Shown piece after piece: positions 1-8,768 of a stretch of DNA of 64,000 nucleotides (position 1 is the first letter of the stretch; each line of letters starts with the position of its first letter). The notes below the pieces were generated by a model. That model was not told the origin of the DNA and did no database searches. It worked only from the letters and a program-made list of their open reading frames with translations. The position numbers were made by a program, and so were the translations under genes. Source of the DNA: Flavisolibacter nicotianae (GTDB taxonomy: Bacteria > Bacteroidota > Bacteroidia > Chitinophagales > Chitinophagaceae); contig NZ_RBCI01000001.1 of the NCBI RefSeq assembly GCF_003628535.1, positions 620,001-684,000 on the forward strand, read 5' to 3'.

Positions 1-1
1 C

Positions 2-847
2 GAAACAGGCCTGGCGCTGGTTTATTTCTCCTTCTTTCTCGTGATGTACCGCGAAGGCCTCCCGTCCACCATCCTGGTGATCGGCTTTTTGGTCGGCGTA
101 ATCGTTGTGTGCGCCCTGCTGATGGAAACCAAAGTGCTCCTGATCGTGCTTTCGGCCCTGGCCATCGTTATCTCGTTTATCGTGTTTCAGCGCAACCGCC
201 GGCGCATTTTGTCCATCGTCCCGGTGATTTTTCTCTGGCTCCTGAGCATGGGTTTTGTGGGCGTTGGTGTGCCGTATTTCTTCAAGCACATGCTGAAGCT
301 TTACCAGGTGGAACGCATCTTCAGCACCGTGGGCCGCGAAGTGCCGCCGGAATATATCCAGGCGCACAGAAAAGAATTCGGGCAGGCCGCAGCCGGCAAA
401 CCCAAAGACACCGACTATAACGTAAAGCAATCCAAGATCGCTATTGGCTCCGGCGGCGTGATCGGCAAAGGCCTGCTCAAAGGCACGCAGACCCGTTACG
501 ATTTTGTGCCCGAGCAGCGCACCGACTTTATCTTTTGCACCATCGGCGAAGGCTTTGGCTTTGTGGGCACAACAGCCGTGTTGCTGATTTACCTGTTGCT
601 GCTGTTTCGCATTATTGCCATGGCCGAGCGGCAGCGCAGTGTGTTCAGCCGGTGTTATGCCTACGGCGTGGCCGCGGTCTTTTTCTTTCACATCGTCATC
701 AATATCTGCATGACCATCGGGTTGGCACCGGTGATTGGAATCCCGTTGCCGTTTATCAGCTATGGCGGCACCTCGCTGCTGACCTTTTCGATCCTGCTGT
801 TTGTTCTCATCAGGCTTGATGCCGACCGACAAATGGTGCTGCGGTAA
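2..847 (+). CDS. rodA: Rod-shape peptidoglycan polymerase RodA (C-terminal part, 5' end outside window)
   Basis: SEDS-family glycosyltransferase that polymerises lipid II for lateral wall growth, working with a class B PBP in the inner membrane. The open frame runs in from the window edge, so the N-terminus is missing. The visible part has about six hydrophobic segments, a long periplasmic loop (residues about 100-150 of the fragment) and the family signature GIPLPFISYGGTS near the C-terminus. The long loop and the phrase MYREGLPS fit RodA better than FtsW. An upstream PBP2 gene would be expected but lies outside the window. Assignment to the SEDS family is secure; RodA rather than FtsW is inference. 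Confidence 0.9.
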   Translation, partial: ETGLALVYFSFFLVMYREGLPSTILVIGFLVGVIVVCALLMETKVLLIVLSALAIVISFIVFQRNRRRILSIVPVIFLWLLSMGFVGVGVPYFFKHMLKLYQVERIFSTVGREVPPEYIQAHRKEFGQAAAGKPKDTDYNVKQSKIAIGSGGVIGKGLLKGTQTRYDFVPEQRTDFIFCTIGEGFGFVGTTAVLLIYLLLLFRIIAMAERQRSVFSRCYAYGVAAVFFFHIVINICMTIGLAPVIGIPLPFISYGGTSLLTFSILLFVLIRLDADRQMVLR

Positions 848-852
848 CTCGA

Positions 853-860
853 TACCTTTG
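853..860 (+). promoter_or_regulatory. Bacteroidota -7 promoter element for the MBL-fold gene
   Basis: TACCTTTG matches the Bacteroidota sigma-A -7 consensus TAnnTTTG exactly and lies 14 bases before the ATG at 875. No TTG is present at the usual -33 spacing, so the call rests on the -7 match and position only. Confidence 0.5.
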
Positions 861-874
861 CAAACAACTTTTTT

Positions 875-1621
875 ATGAAGATTATCCCGCTTTCCGAAGG
901 TTCGTTTACCATTGACAAAACCAAACTCTTTGTTCCTTTTGACGAAGACCTGCACGAACTGCAGGACCGACCGGTAGGAAGCCTGTTGGTGGAGATCCAG
1001 CCGTTTGCCGTGGTGACGGCAAGAGATGTTTTGGTGCTGGATGCGGGCCTGGGTTTCAGCGACAGCAATGGTGAGCTGCAGATCCATAAAAATTTGAAAG
1101 CAGCCGGCATCAACCCGGCCGAGGTAACCAAAGTTTTAATGTCGCACCTGCACAAGGACCACACAGGCGGCGTTGCCTTTGGGCCCAACCGGCAATGGCT
1201 GTCGTTTCCCGAAGCCACGTATTACGTACAGGAACGGGAACTGAATTTTGCGCTGGAGAAGGGCTTACCGTCTTTTCACCCGGACGAGATTGAGATCCTG
1301 AAAGACCACCACCAGGTGCACCTCCTGCGTGATGACGAAGGCGTGATCGATGACTATATTTTTTACCAGCATACCGGCGCCCACTCACCGCACCACCAGG
1401 CTTTCTGGATCAAAGAAGGCGGCGAAACGATCTTCTTTGGTGGCGACGTGGCGCCCCAACTCCAGCAAATGAAGATCCGCTACAAAACCAAATACGATTA
1501 CGACCCGGACAAAGCCGTGGCCTACAGGCAGGACTGGTGGAAGCGGGGCAACGACGAAGGCTGGACGTTTTTGTTTTACCACGATATCAAAACGCCGGTG
1601 TACAAGCAAACAAGCCGTTGA
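875..1621 (+). CDS. MBL-fold metallo-hydrolase
   Basis: Metallo-beta-lactamase-fold hydrolase of 248 residues, probably cytoplasmic (no signal peptide). The zinc signature HLHKDH is at residues about 91-96, followed by a third metal ligand region TGAHSPHH near 168-175 and the bridging aspartate in FFGGDVAP near 195. This layout is that of single-domain lactonase-like or arylsulfatase-like MBL hydrolases; the substrate cannot be read from sequence. Start ATG at 875 follows a promoter-like TACCTTTG. It stands alone between rodA and a convergent gene, so context gives no function. Confidence 0.85.
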   Translation: MKIIPLSEGSFTIDKTKLFVPFDEDLHELQDRPVGSLLVEIQPFAVVTARDVLVLDAGLGFSDSNGELQIHKNLKAAGINPAEVTKVLMSHLHKDHTGGVAFGPNRQWLSFPEATYYVQERELNFALEKGLPSFHPDEIEILKDHHQVHLLRDDEGVIDDYIFYQHTGAHSPHHQAFWIKEGGETIFFGGDVAPQLQQMKIRYKTKYDYDPDKAVAYRQDWWKRGNDEGWTFLFYHDIKTPVYKQTSR

Positions 1622-1659
1622 GAGAACGGCAGCGGCAGGTTTTGAACCCGGAAACATCG

Positions 1660-2160
1660 TTACAATGAAAGGGTGTTTTCCTTTTGCTGCGCAGACAGCC
1701 TTTCTCTTTCTTCCGCGATATTCAAAACAACCGTCGCCCTAAAATCCTGGTAGCTAATGATGATGCCAATGACGTGGAAAAAGCAAAGAACGAGCAAGTA
1801 AACTCCCTCAAACATGCCAGCCTGCGGTGGGCTCATTGCAGCCCAATTGACTTCATGGATAAGCAGGAAAGCAATAAAACTATAAGGCAAAAGCATCCAT
1901 GCCAGCAAGCTAAAGAACAAGCTGTATGCGACTTTACGGTAACAATTCAAAAACGCTGAAAGCGTAAGCATGCCTGTAAGGCCCGAAAAGAATACATTTT
2001 TCAGCAGGGCCTGGCAGAAGCTGTTTTCGGCAACAAGCTGCCAGCTATAATCTCCATGTATCCAGATACCACCTACGATAAAAAATCCAATGAAGCAGGC
2101 AAGGTAAAATGGCACCAATACAGCGGCTTTAAAGTAAACCCGGAGAATGTGAAAGGCCAT
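1660..2160 (-). CDS. Small membrane protein of unknown function
   Basis: A 166-residue protein with four predicted hydrophobic segments (about 10-30, 55-75, 85-100 and 120-140) and a charged, Gln/Glu-rich C-terminal tail (AEERERLSAQQKEN). I do not recognise a family. It lies 66 bases downstream of kynA on the same strand and could be co-transcribed with it; nothing in the sequence links the two functionally. It converges with the MBL gene, with only 38 bases between the stops. Confidence 0.7.
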   Translation of the reverse strand: MAFHILRVYFKAAVLVPFYLACFIGFFIVGGIWIHGDYSWQLVAENSFCQALLKNVFFSGLTGMLTLSAFLNCYRKVAYSLFFSLLAWMLLPYSFIAFLLIHEVNWAAMSPPQAGMFEGVYLLVLCFFHVIGIIISYQDFRATVVLNIAEERERLSAQQKENTLSL

Positions 2161-2226
2161 AGGCAGTCAGATTTTGCTTTTCAGAAGATTGCCCAAAATA
2201 CAATTTGTTGCGAGAGAATTTTACAA

Positions 2227-3735
2227 TCAATCTTCCACCGCAAAACCCAGCTTTCGTTCTACCTCTTTCGGCAATTGCGGCAGCCTTCTTCGCTCGATCA
2301 AGAACGAGGTGAGCTGCGCAATTTCCTTGAAGATGTAATGCTTGTCTGCAGCAGCTTTCAGGTAATCTTTTCCGCTGCTGCCACCCGTGCCAATGCGGGT
2401 ACCGATCATGCGGTGCACCATGTTCATGTGACGGTGCCGCCAGGTGCTGAGCTGTTCGTCGATATCCAGCAAATTATTCAGCAACTGAAACGGCAATTGC
2501 AGCAAAGGGTAGCCGCGGTAAAGCATAATGAACAAAGCGGCGCGGTTGGCCTTCGCGGAAAAAGTATAATGCGATTCACGCTGCTGAATGAAGACTTCAT
2601 CAAACGCTTCGAGGTTATTTTTCTCGGCTTCGGCCAAACTGTTTTCGTACGCCTCTTTGTACGCCATCCAAAAATCAAAAGCCCCCCACCCCCCCGAGGG
2701 GGGAGTGGCATACGCACCGGCCTCGCTTATGCTCGTTTTACTTTGGCGGCTATTATTTTTTAAGGCTTGAAGAATTTTGTTTAGGACCTGATCTAAACGA
2801 TGAGTAATCTCTTCATTTGTAAACCGCACAACGCGATACCCCTTGCTTTGAAGCCACTGTGTTCGTGCTTCATCACTTTCTTTGTTTGCCGGCAACTGGT
2901 GAATAAGGCCGTCCACTTCGACAACCAGTTTCTCCGGCAGGCAAACAAAATCGGCTATATAATTGCCAATGATATGTTGCCTTCTGAACTTGTAGTTCGC
3001 CAATTGCTTCTCCCGCAATTGCTGCCAGAGAGCATCCTCTGCCTGCGTCGGTTTGCTCCGATGTTCTTTCACAATTTGTTTGAGCAATCCGTAGTTCATT
3101 GGATCGGCTGTTCTGTATTCTGCTTCCTCTTCCGCCAGTGCATCAGTGTCATGTTCAAGCGGGCTCTGTGCTTCGGCCACTCCCCCCCTGGGGGGCGGGG
3201 GGGCCAAAGGCATCCGCTCCAGCCAGTCATTAACCAACTGCAGAAACGACTGTTCACTTTCCGCTTTCTTGATCATTACAACATGCTCTTGCCGCAACTG
3301 CGAGGTGTAATATTCCTTGCCATGGCGATAATCAAACTTCAGTCCCAGCTTTGCCTCCAGTAGCTTGAACTGCCAGCTTTGAAAGCCCGACGCCGGCCGC
3401 AGCATGTCGCGGAAGTCCAAAAAATCCATAGGTGTCATTGTTTCCAGGATATCGATCTGGTGCACCAGCACACGCAGGATTACGCCCATCCGGTTCAGCC
3501 GGTGTACAACGGTTTGCAGTTCCGGCGAATTATCATTTAAAGACGGCTTGCGCATGATCCCGTGCAGCGAATCCACTTCGAAATGCAGTTGCTTGAACCA
3601 AAGCTCATAGGCCTGGTGAATGATGATGAACAGCATTTCGTCGTGTGCGGAGGCGTTGTGTTTATCGCTTTCAAGCGTTTGCGCTGCAAGTATTTTATCC
3701 AGTTGCAAATAATCGTGGTAGTGAACGTCTGTCAT
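2227..3735 (-). CDS. kynA: Tryptophan 2,3-dioxygenase interrupted in frame by a DUF559 nuclease element
   Basis: Heme enzyme that opens the indole ring of tryptophan to N-formylkynurenine. Both halves of the enzyme are intact: the distal heme-pocket region IIIHQAYELWFKQLHFE has His40, and the C-terminal half has WRHRHMNMVHRM (about 432-443) and the substrate loop GTGGSSGKDYL (about 449-459). Between them, residues about 178-352 are foreign. That segment carries Pro/Gly-rich ends and a complete DUF559 domain (about 213-325; RRQHIIGNYIADF, VVEVDG). Removing these 175 codons leaves about 327 residues, the usual bacterial length, in frame. ATG at 3735 is preferred over a TTG at 3765, because the latter overlaps a -7-like CATCTTTG. 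Whether the fused product is an active dioxygenase is unknown. Confidence 0.93.
   Translation of the reverse strand: MTDVHYHDYLQLDKILAAQTLESDKHNASAHDEMLFIIIHQAYELWFKQLHFEVDSLHGIMRKPSLNDNSPELQTVVHRLNRMGVILRVLVHQIDILETMTPMDFLDFRDMLRPASGFQSWQFKLLEAKLGLKFDYRHGKEYYTSQLRQEHVVMIKKAESEQSFLQLVNDWLERMPLAPPPPRGGVAEAQSPLEHDTDALAEEEAEYRTADPMNYGLLKQIVKEHRSKPTQAEDALWQQLREKQLANYKFRRQHIIGNYIADFVCLPEKLVVEVDGLIHQLPANKESDEARTQWLQSKGYRVVRFTNEEITHRLDQVLNKILQALKNNSRQSKTSISEAGAYATPPSGGWGAFDFWMAYKEAYENSLAEAEKNNLEAFDEVFIQQRESHYTFSAKANRAALFIMLYRGYPLLQLPFQLLNNLLDIDEQLSTWRHRHMNMVHRMIGTRIGTGGSSGKDYLKAAADKHYIFKEIAQLTSFLIERRRLPQLPKEVERKLGFAVED
2681..3205 (-). mobile_element. DUF559-encoding element with C6/G6 hairpin inverted ends, inserted in frame in kynA
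   Basis: About 525 bp (175 codons), bounded by inverted repeats of about 30 bp. The + strand left end, GCCCCCCACCCCCCCGAGGG, continues into GGGAGTGGC. The right end, read on the minus strand, has GCCCCCCAGGGGGGGAGTGG. Each end is itself a hairpin (C6 then G6) followed by AGTGGC. Between them lies a Vsr-like DUF559 endonuclease frame with the motifs RRQHIIG, ADFVC, VVEVDG and IHQ, and a possible own ATG at 3099. There are no intein splice residues. The same ends recur at 32175-32375 in nadE. DUF559 is known to share the PD-(D/E)XK-type Vsr fold; the mobility is my inference. Confidence 0.82.
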
Positions 3736-4009
3736 AAAAATGCCGGTGATTTTTGTTCGCCGCAAAGATGACGAAGTTTCTTACGCAACAGGTCGCACTC
3801 ACCCCAATACATACTTTTCTTTTCCGCCGATTACATTTTGCTCCCGGACTTTGACCAATGCTTACGTCTGTGAATACGGAAAAGCCCACGGGAAAAATGA
3901 CCAGGCCACCTCCCCTGTTCACCCGCTATGAAAACACCACGCTAACCAGCCCCATTGAAAACGCCATGCTATCCGGCCGCTTTTATTTCCTCACCTTAAA
4001 ATTGAACGT
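3736..4009. other. Divergent intergenic region between kynA and the sugar dehydrogenase
   Basis: About 270 bases without a convincing gene. On the minus strand, CATCTTTG at 3763-3770 is one mismatch from TAnnTTTG and is a candidate kynA promoter. I find no perfect promoter word for the + strand gene and no hairpin of note. Short open frames here lack any recognisable protein character. Confidence 0.4.
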
Positions 4010-5464
4010 ATGCAGTTCAAACAAAAAACAAAGCAAGGACATGTCCTGATTCGCAGCCTGCTGCTGGTACTGTTTTGCTGGCTGGCAGTCGAAGGCTGCA
4101 AAAAAACAGATGCCGGCACCGCAACCGGCGATGCAACGGCAACATCAAAGAACGGCACCAATCCTTCGCGGGACCTGGACCTGCAACTAATGGCCGACAA
4201 TTTTGTGTCGCCCATCACCCTCGCAGAGCCACCCGATGGTTCGCACCGACTGTTTGTGGTGGACCAGATCGGTAAAATCTGGATCATTGATGCCAATGGG
4301 CAAAAGCTGGCCCAGCCCTTCCTCGAATTCCCGGCCGGCAAAATGGTGCCCTTACGGGCAGGGTACGACGAAAGAGGATTGCTTGGCCTGGCATTCCACC
4401 CCGACTACAAGAGCAACGGGAAGTTTTATCTTTTTTACACCGCGCCGCCACCCCCTGGCGGGCCCACGACCAACGCAGGCAACACGAATTTGCCGATGAC
4501 ATGGGACAACACCACGACCATTTCCGAGTTTACCGTTTCCGCAGCCAATCCCAACCTGGCCAACCTGGGTTCGGAAAGGAAAATTCTGCAGGAGCCGCAC
4601 CCGCAGGCCAACCACAACGGCGGGACGATCGCTTTTGGTCCGGATGGCTATCTCTATATTTCCATCGGCGACGGTGGCAACAAAAATGACCTTGGCCCCG
4701 GGCATGTGGAAGACTGGTACGCGGCCAATGCAGGTGGCAATGGACAGGACATCGAACAAAACCTGATGGGCAACATTTTGCGGATCGATGTGAATGCATC
4801 CGGCGGAGGGAAAAATTACGCTATTCCCCAGAGCAATCCGTTTGTGGGCAAACCGGGCCTGGATGAAATCTGGGCATACGGTTTCCGCAACCCCTATCGT
4901 TTTTCGTTCGACATGAGCGGTTCGCAAAGCCTGCTGGTGGGTGATGCCGGTCAAAGTTTATACGAAGAGATCAGCGAAGTGACCAAAGGCGGCAACTACG
5001 GCTGGAACGTGAAAGAAGGAACGGCCTGTTTCAATGCGGCCAACGAGTTAACCGAACTTTCGAGTTGCCCGGACAGGGATGTGTATGGCAACCAATTGAT
5101 CGACCCGGTGATCCAGGCGCCCAACGCGGCGAACCCGGAAGGCGGGCATTTCGTGGTGATCGTGGCGGGCTATGTTTACCGCGGCCATTCCATTCCGGGC
5201 ATGGAAGGCAAATATATCTTCGGCAATTTTTCATCAAACTTCACTCCAAGGGGTGAGGTCTATGCCAGCAACCCGGCCGGGCACGGGTTGTGGAGCTACG
5301 ACAAGCTGACGTTCAAAAGCTTTGGCGCCGACAACATCGGGAATTTTATCAAAGGCTTTGGCCAGGACTCAGGCGGCGAGGTTTACGTACTGGGTTCACA
5401 ACGACTGGGCCCGGCCGGCACCACCGGCAAGGTGTACAAAATTGTAGCCGAGAAAAAACAATAA
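4010..5464 (+). CDS. PQQ-dependent sugar dehydrogenase lipoprotein (GSDH/sorbosone dehydrogenase family)
   Basis: Predicted periplasm-facing lipoprotein of 484 residues that oxidises a sugar or aldose using pyrroloquinoline quinone and passes electrons to the respiratory chain. A hydrophobic leader (about 15-27) ends in a lipobox-like VEGC. The rest is a six-blade propeller of the soluble glucose dehydrogenase type: DERGLLGLAFHPDYK (about 120), NHNGGTIAFGPDGYLY (about 203), IWAYGFRNPYRFSFD (about 286) and GNYGWNVKEG (about 330). The PPPPGGP stretch near residue 146 is normal for this family and is not a repeat insertion. A strong terminator follows. The physiological substrate is unknown. Confidence 0.87.
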   Translation: MQFKQKTKQGHVLIRSLLLVLFCWLAVEGCKKTDAGTATGDATATSKNGTNPSRDLDLQLMADNFVSPITLAEPPDGSHRLFVVDQIGKIWIIDANGQKLAQPFLEFPAGKMVPLRAGYDERGLLGLAFHPDYKSNGKFYLFYTAPPPPGGPTTNAGNTNLPMTWDNTTTISEFTVSAANPNLANLGSERKILQEPHPQANHNGGTIAFGPDGYLYISIGDGGNKNDLGPGHVEDWYAANAGGNGQDIEQNLMGNILRIDVNASGGGKNYAIPQSNPFVGKPGLDEIWAYGFRNPYRFSFDMSGSQSLLVGDAGQSLYEEISEVTKGGNYGWNVKEGTACFNAANELTELSSCPDRDVYGNQLIDPVIQAPNAANPEGGHFVVIVAGYVYRGHSIPGMEGKYIFGNFSSNFTPRGEVYASNPAGHGLWSYDKLTFKSFGADNIGNFIKGFGQDSGGEVYVLGSQRLGPAGTTGKVYKIVAEKKQ

Positions 5465-5482
5465 GCGGTAATTGGGTGAAGA

Positions 5483-5510
5483 GAAAAGGCAGGACAAATC
5501 CTGCCTTTTC
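5483..5510. terminator. Bidirectional terminator between sugar dehydrogenase and purD
   Basis: Perfect 12-bp stem GAAAAGGCAGGA / TCCTGCCTTTTC with a four-base loop, flanked by A and T runs on both strands, placed between two convergent stop codons (5464 and 5552). Confidence 0.85.
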
Positions 5511-5551
5511 TATTGCATTCCGTTCATCTGAAATGCGCTGAAACAAAACCG

Positions 5552-6838
5552 TCACGGTTTTTCCTGCACAAATTCATAACCGATATCGGTGCGGTAATAC
5601 ATTTTTTCGAAGTCGATTTGTTGCAGTTGTGCCTTGCTTTTGGCAAGCGCTTCCTGCAGGCTTTCGGCCAGTGCGGTGGCGCAAAGCACCCGTCCGCCAC
5701 TGGTGACGATTTTGCCGTCGGCCGCCTTGGTGCCCGCATGAAACACAATGCCATCCGCCGTAGAAGCCTCCAGTCCTTTTATTTCAAATCCCTTCTGAAA
5801 ATCTTCGGGATAACCGCCGCTGACAGCGACGATCGTTGTGGCAAAGCGGGGATCTTTTTCGATGGACAAGTTTGTTAACGCACCTTTCGCGGTGGCTTCC
5901 AGGAGTTCCACCAAATCGTTCTTGATTCGCGGGATGACCACTTCGGTTTCGGGATCGCCCATGCGGCAGTTGTATTCGATCACGTAGGGTTCATCACCCA
6001 CTTTGATCAAACCAAAAAACACAAAGCCTTTGTAATCGAGGTTGTCGATTTCCAATCCCCGGATGGTCGGTTCCACAACTTTCGAGATCACCTTTTGCAT
6101 AAAAGCGTCATCGGCAAACGGCACCGGGCTCACGGCGCCCATGCCGCCGGTGTTCAATCCTGTATCGCCTTCGCCAATGCGCTTGTAATCCTTGGCTTCG
6201 GGCAGCAGCAAATAATTCCGTCCGTCGGTGAGCACAAAAACCGATAGCTCGATGCCCGATAAAAATTCTTCCACCACTACCCGCTGGCTCGCTTCACCAA
6301 ACTTTGCCTGCCGGATCATCGCTTCAAATTCAGCAAGGGCTTCTTCGCGGCTTTGGCTGATGATCACACCTTTCCCGGCCGCCAGTCCATCGGCTTTTAA
6401 AACAATGGGCAGCGCATGCTGTTGCAGGTAAGCCACGCCATCCGCAAAATTTTCTTTCGTGAATTCCTGGTACGCAGCCGTGGGAATGTTGTGCCGCTGC
6501 ATAAAGGCTTTTGCGTAGGCTTTGCTTCCTTCGAGTTGGGCTGCTTCTTTGGAAGGACCGATAAGAAGAAGTTCGGGATCGAGTTCTGTCTTCAGGTAAT
6601 CCACCAGGCCTTTTACCAGCGGTTCTTCCGGGCCTATAATGACCATGTCGATTTCGTTGTCGAGGCAGCACTGGCGGATGGCCTCGAAATCGGTGACTAC
6701 AAAGGGCATGTTAATTCCGCACTGTGCCGTGCCGGTGTTGCCGGGTGCAATGAACAGTTTGGAGCAATGCTTGCTCTGCGAGAGTTTCCAGGCAAGTGCA
6801 TGTTCCCTGCCACCGGAGCCAAGTAAGAGAATAGTCAT
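5552..6838 (-). CDS. purD: Phosphoribosylamine-glycine ligase (GAR synthetase)
   Basis: ATP-grasp enzyme joining glycine to 5-phosphoribosylamine in the second step of purine synthesis; cytoplasmic, 428 residues, the usual length. It shows the N-terminal LLLGSGGREHALAWKL, the ATP-grasp regions LKADGLAAGKGV (about 146) and GDTGLNTGGMGAVSP (about 225), and the metal-binding YNCRMGDPETEVVIPR (about 285). It is a single gene, convergent with the dehydrogenase; purH is 14 kb away, so purine genes are scattered as in most Bacteroidota. Confidence 0.97.
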   Translation of the reverse strand: MTILLLGSGGREHALAWKLSQSKHCSKLFIAPGNTGTAQCGINMPFVVTDFEAIRQCCLDNEIDMVIIGPEEPLVKGLVDYLKTELDPELLLIGPSKEAAQLEGSKAYAKAFMQRHNIPTAAYQEFTKENFADGVAYLQQHALPIVLKADGLAAGKGVIISQSREEALAEFEAMIRQAKFGEASQRVVVEEFLSGIELSVFVLTDGRNYLLLPEAKDYKRIGEGDTGLNTGGMGAVSPVPFADDAFMQKVISKVVEPTIRGLEIDNLDYKGFVFFGLIKVGDEPYVIEYNCRMGDPETEVVIPRIKNDLVELLEATAKGALTNLSIEKDPRFATTIVAVSGGYPEDFQKGFEIKGLEASTADGIVFHAGTKAADGKIVTSGGRVLCATALAESLQEALAKSKAQLQQIDFEKMYYRTDIGYEFVQEKP

Positions 6839-6964
6839 AAGCCTTGATTAACGCGGTGCGAATATCGGAACAAAAGTGAAAGCGGTTTTTGGAAAGGTAA
6901 ATTCACGTATTTTGAGCCATTCATAGTTTCCCGAGTCTACCGATTCATTTACTAAATTAAACAC

Positions 6965-8764
6965 ATGGAAAAAAAGGATGTTTTAGGCAGTACACCCACT
7001 AAAGCCAGGCACCCGCGGGCCCTGTATGTTCTCTTTCTGACCGAAATGTGGGAGCGCTTTGCTTACTACCTGATGGTGGGCATTCTGCTTCTGTACCTGA
7101 TTGATGACAAAACCGGCGGCAAAGGTCTTTCGCAGGATCTCGGCGCCGATATCGTGGGCAGCTTTATTGCCCTGGTTTACCTTACGCCGTTCATTGGCGG
7201 CCTGCTTGCCGACCGTCACCTCGGCTACATCAAGTCCATCTTCCTGGGTGGCAGCCTGATGGCGCTGGGTTATTTTGGTCTTTCCATTCCCGGCAACACG
7301 GCCTTATTTGTTTCACTGGGGATGATCATTGTCGGCAACGGTTTTTTCAAACCCAACATTTCCACGCTTCTCGGCAACATTTACAACCGTGAAGAATTGC
7401 GGCCACTGAAGGACAACGCCTACAACATCTTTTACATGGGCATCAACGTCGGTGCATTCATCTGCAATTTCGTGGCGGCCTACCTGCGCAACAAATACGG
7501 CTGGGGCTATGCGTTTGCAGCCGCCGGCGTGGGCCTGATCATCGGCCTGATCGTCCTCGCCATGAACCTGAGCAAGGTTCGCGAAGGCGATGTAAAAAAG
7601 GCGGTGCAGCGGGAAGACATGCCCACCAGCAAAATCTTTGGCGTGGTGTTTCTACCGGCCATCATTGCCGCTATCATCGGCTGGTTTTTGCCCACCCTTC
7701 TTTTTCACAAACCCCTCATGGGATCGCAGGCGAGTGACGCCTTCATCTTTGCCTGTCTGCCGGTGATCGCGTTTTATGTTTCCCTGTATGTACGGGCAAA
7801 AGGACAGGACAAAAAAGGGATCGGTGCCCTGCTTTTCATCTTTGCCATTTCTGTTGTCTTTTGGACAATTTACAACCTGAACTCCACGGCGTATACGCTG
7901 TGGGCCGAAAAATATACGGACAGAACCCTGTCGCCAACCACGCAAAAAATTACCGGCTCCATCGGCGCCCTGCAAACCGTCAGCGACAAGCCCCGCTGGG
8001 TGAACAAGGTGGATGCGCAACTGGTGGAGGTAAAGGATGGGAGTCCCATTGTTCGTTTGGATTCTATGATGGAAGTCAAACAGGCTGGCGAGAAGCAGGA
8101 AACCGTGAAAACAATCTTCGGCATTACCGCCAACGGCAACCGCATCGATACCGCCAGCAAGGTGGTGCAGGTGCAGGGTCCTGATCCTTATTTCAACAAC
8201 GTACCGCCGGATCAGCGGCCCGGAGGCAATGAGGTGAAACTGATGAACACGGAGCTGTTCCAGTCCATCAACCCGCTGTTCATTGTGGCCCTGACGCTCA
8301 TCTTCGTACCGTTCTTCAGCTACCTGCGTACGAAAGGCAAAGAACCGTCTACGGCTTCCAAGTTCGGCATGGCCCTGTTTATCTGCGGGCTCTCGGCGCT
8401 GGTGATGGTGTTTGCCGTGATGTCCGTGCCTTCTGTGTATACGCACAAAACATCGCCGATCTGGCTGTGGATGACTTACGGTGTGTTTACCGTCAGTGAA
8501 ATTTTTTTAAGCCCGATTGGTCTTTCACTGGTTTCCAAACTGGCACCGGCACGGCTAACCGCCCTGCTGATGGGTGGCTGGTTTTTGTCGACCTCCATCG
8601 GCGGAAAGATCGCCGGTATCATGACCAGTTACTGGGATGATTTCTCCGACAAAAAAATCTTCTTCCTCATCCTGGTGGTCGCGGCGTTTATCGGCGGTAT
8701 CCTGATCTACTCCCGGCTGAAATCGCTCAACGAAATCGTGCGGGAGAAAACCGGATCGGCATAG
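6965..8764 (+). CDS. POT-family proton-coupled di/tripeptide transporter
   Basis: Major-facilitator peptide importer of the PTR2/POT family, 599 residues with 12-14 hydrophobic segments. The family hallmark LTEMWERFAYY appears at about residue 26, and NGFFKPNISTLLG and FYMGINVGAFI follow. A hydrophilic stretch of roughly 120 residues (about 310-430) separates two membrane segments near the middle; such insertions are common in Bacteroidota members. It lies directly upstream of an OPT transporter on the same strand, but a terminator lies between them. Together the two suggest use of peptides as carbon and nitrogen sources. Confidence 0.93.
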   Translation: MEKKDVLGSTPTKARHPRALYVLFLTEMWERFAYYLMVGILLLYLIDDKTGGKGLSQDLGADIVGSFIALVYLTPFIGGLLADRHLGYIKSIFLGGSLMALGYFGLSIPGNTALFVSLGMIIVGNGFFKPNISTLLGNIYNREELRPLKDNAYNIFYMGINVGAFICNFVAAYLRNKYGWGYAFAAAGVGLIIGLIVLAMNLSKVREGDVKKAVQREDMPTSKIFGVVFLPAIIAAIIGWFLPTLLFHKPLMGSQASDAFIFACLPVIAFYVSLYVRAKGQDKKGIGALLFIFAISVVFWTIYNLNSTAYTLWAEKYTDRTLSPTTQKITGSIGALQTVSDKPRWVNKVDAQLVEVKDGSPIVRLDSMMEVKQAGEKQETVKTIFGITANGNRIDTASKVVQVQGPDPYFNNVPPDQRPGGNEVKLMNTELFQSINPLFIVALTLIFVPFFSYLRTKGKEPSTASKFGMALFICGLSALVMVFAVMSVPSVYTHKTSPIWLWMTYGVFTVSEIFLSPIGLSLVSKLAPARLTALLMGGWFLSTSIGGKIAGIMTSYWDDFSDKKIFFLILVVAAFIGGILIYSRLKSLNEIVREKTGSA

Positions 8765-8768
8765 ACCA

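Noticed and set aside
2681-3205. Intein in tryptophan 2,3-dioxygenase
   Set aside because: The insert has no N-terminal Cys/Ser and no C-terminal His-Asn followed by Cys/Ser/Thr, and no Hint-type blocks. Its edges are Pro/Gly repeats from the C/G hairpin ends.
4440-4470. Another copy of the C/G-end element in the sugar dehydrogenase (PPPPGGP)
   Set aside because: There is no paired inverted end, the length of the protein is normal and Pro/Gly at this turn is usual in sorbosone-dehydrogenase-type proteins.
8130-8260. Foreign insertion in the POT transporter (hydrophilic block)
   Set aside because: It has no repeat ends, and similar extra-membrane blocks are common in Bacteroidota POT proteins.
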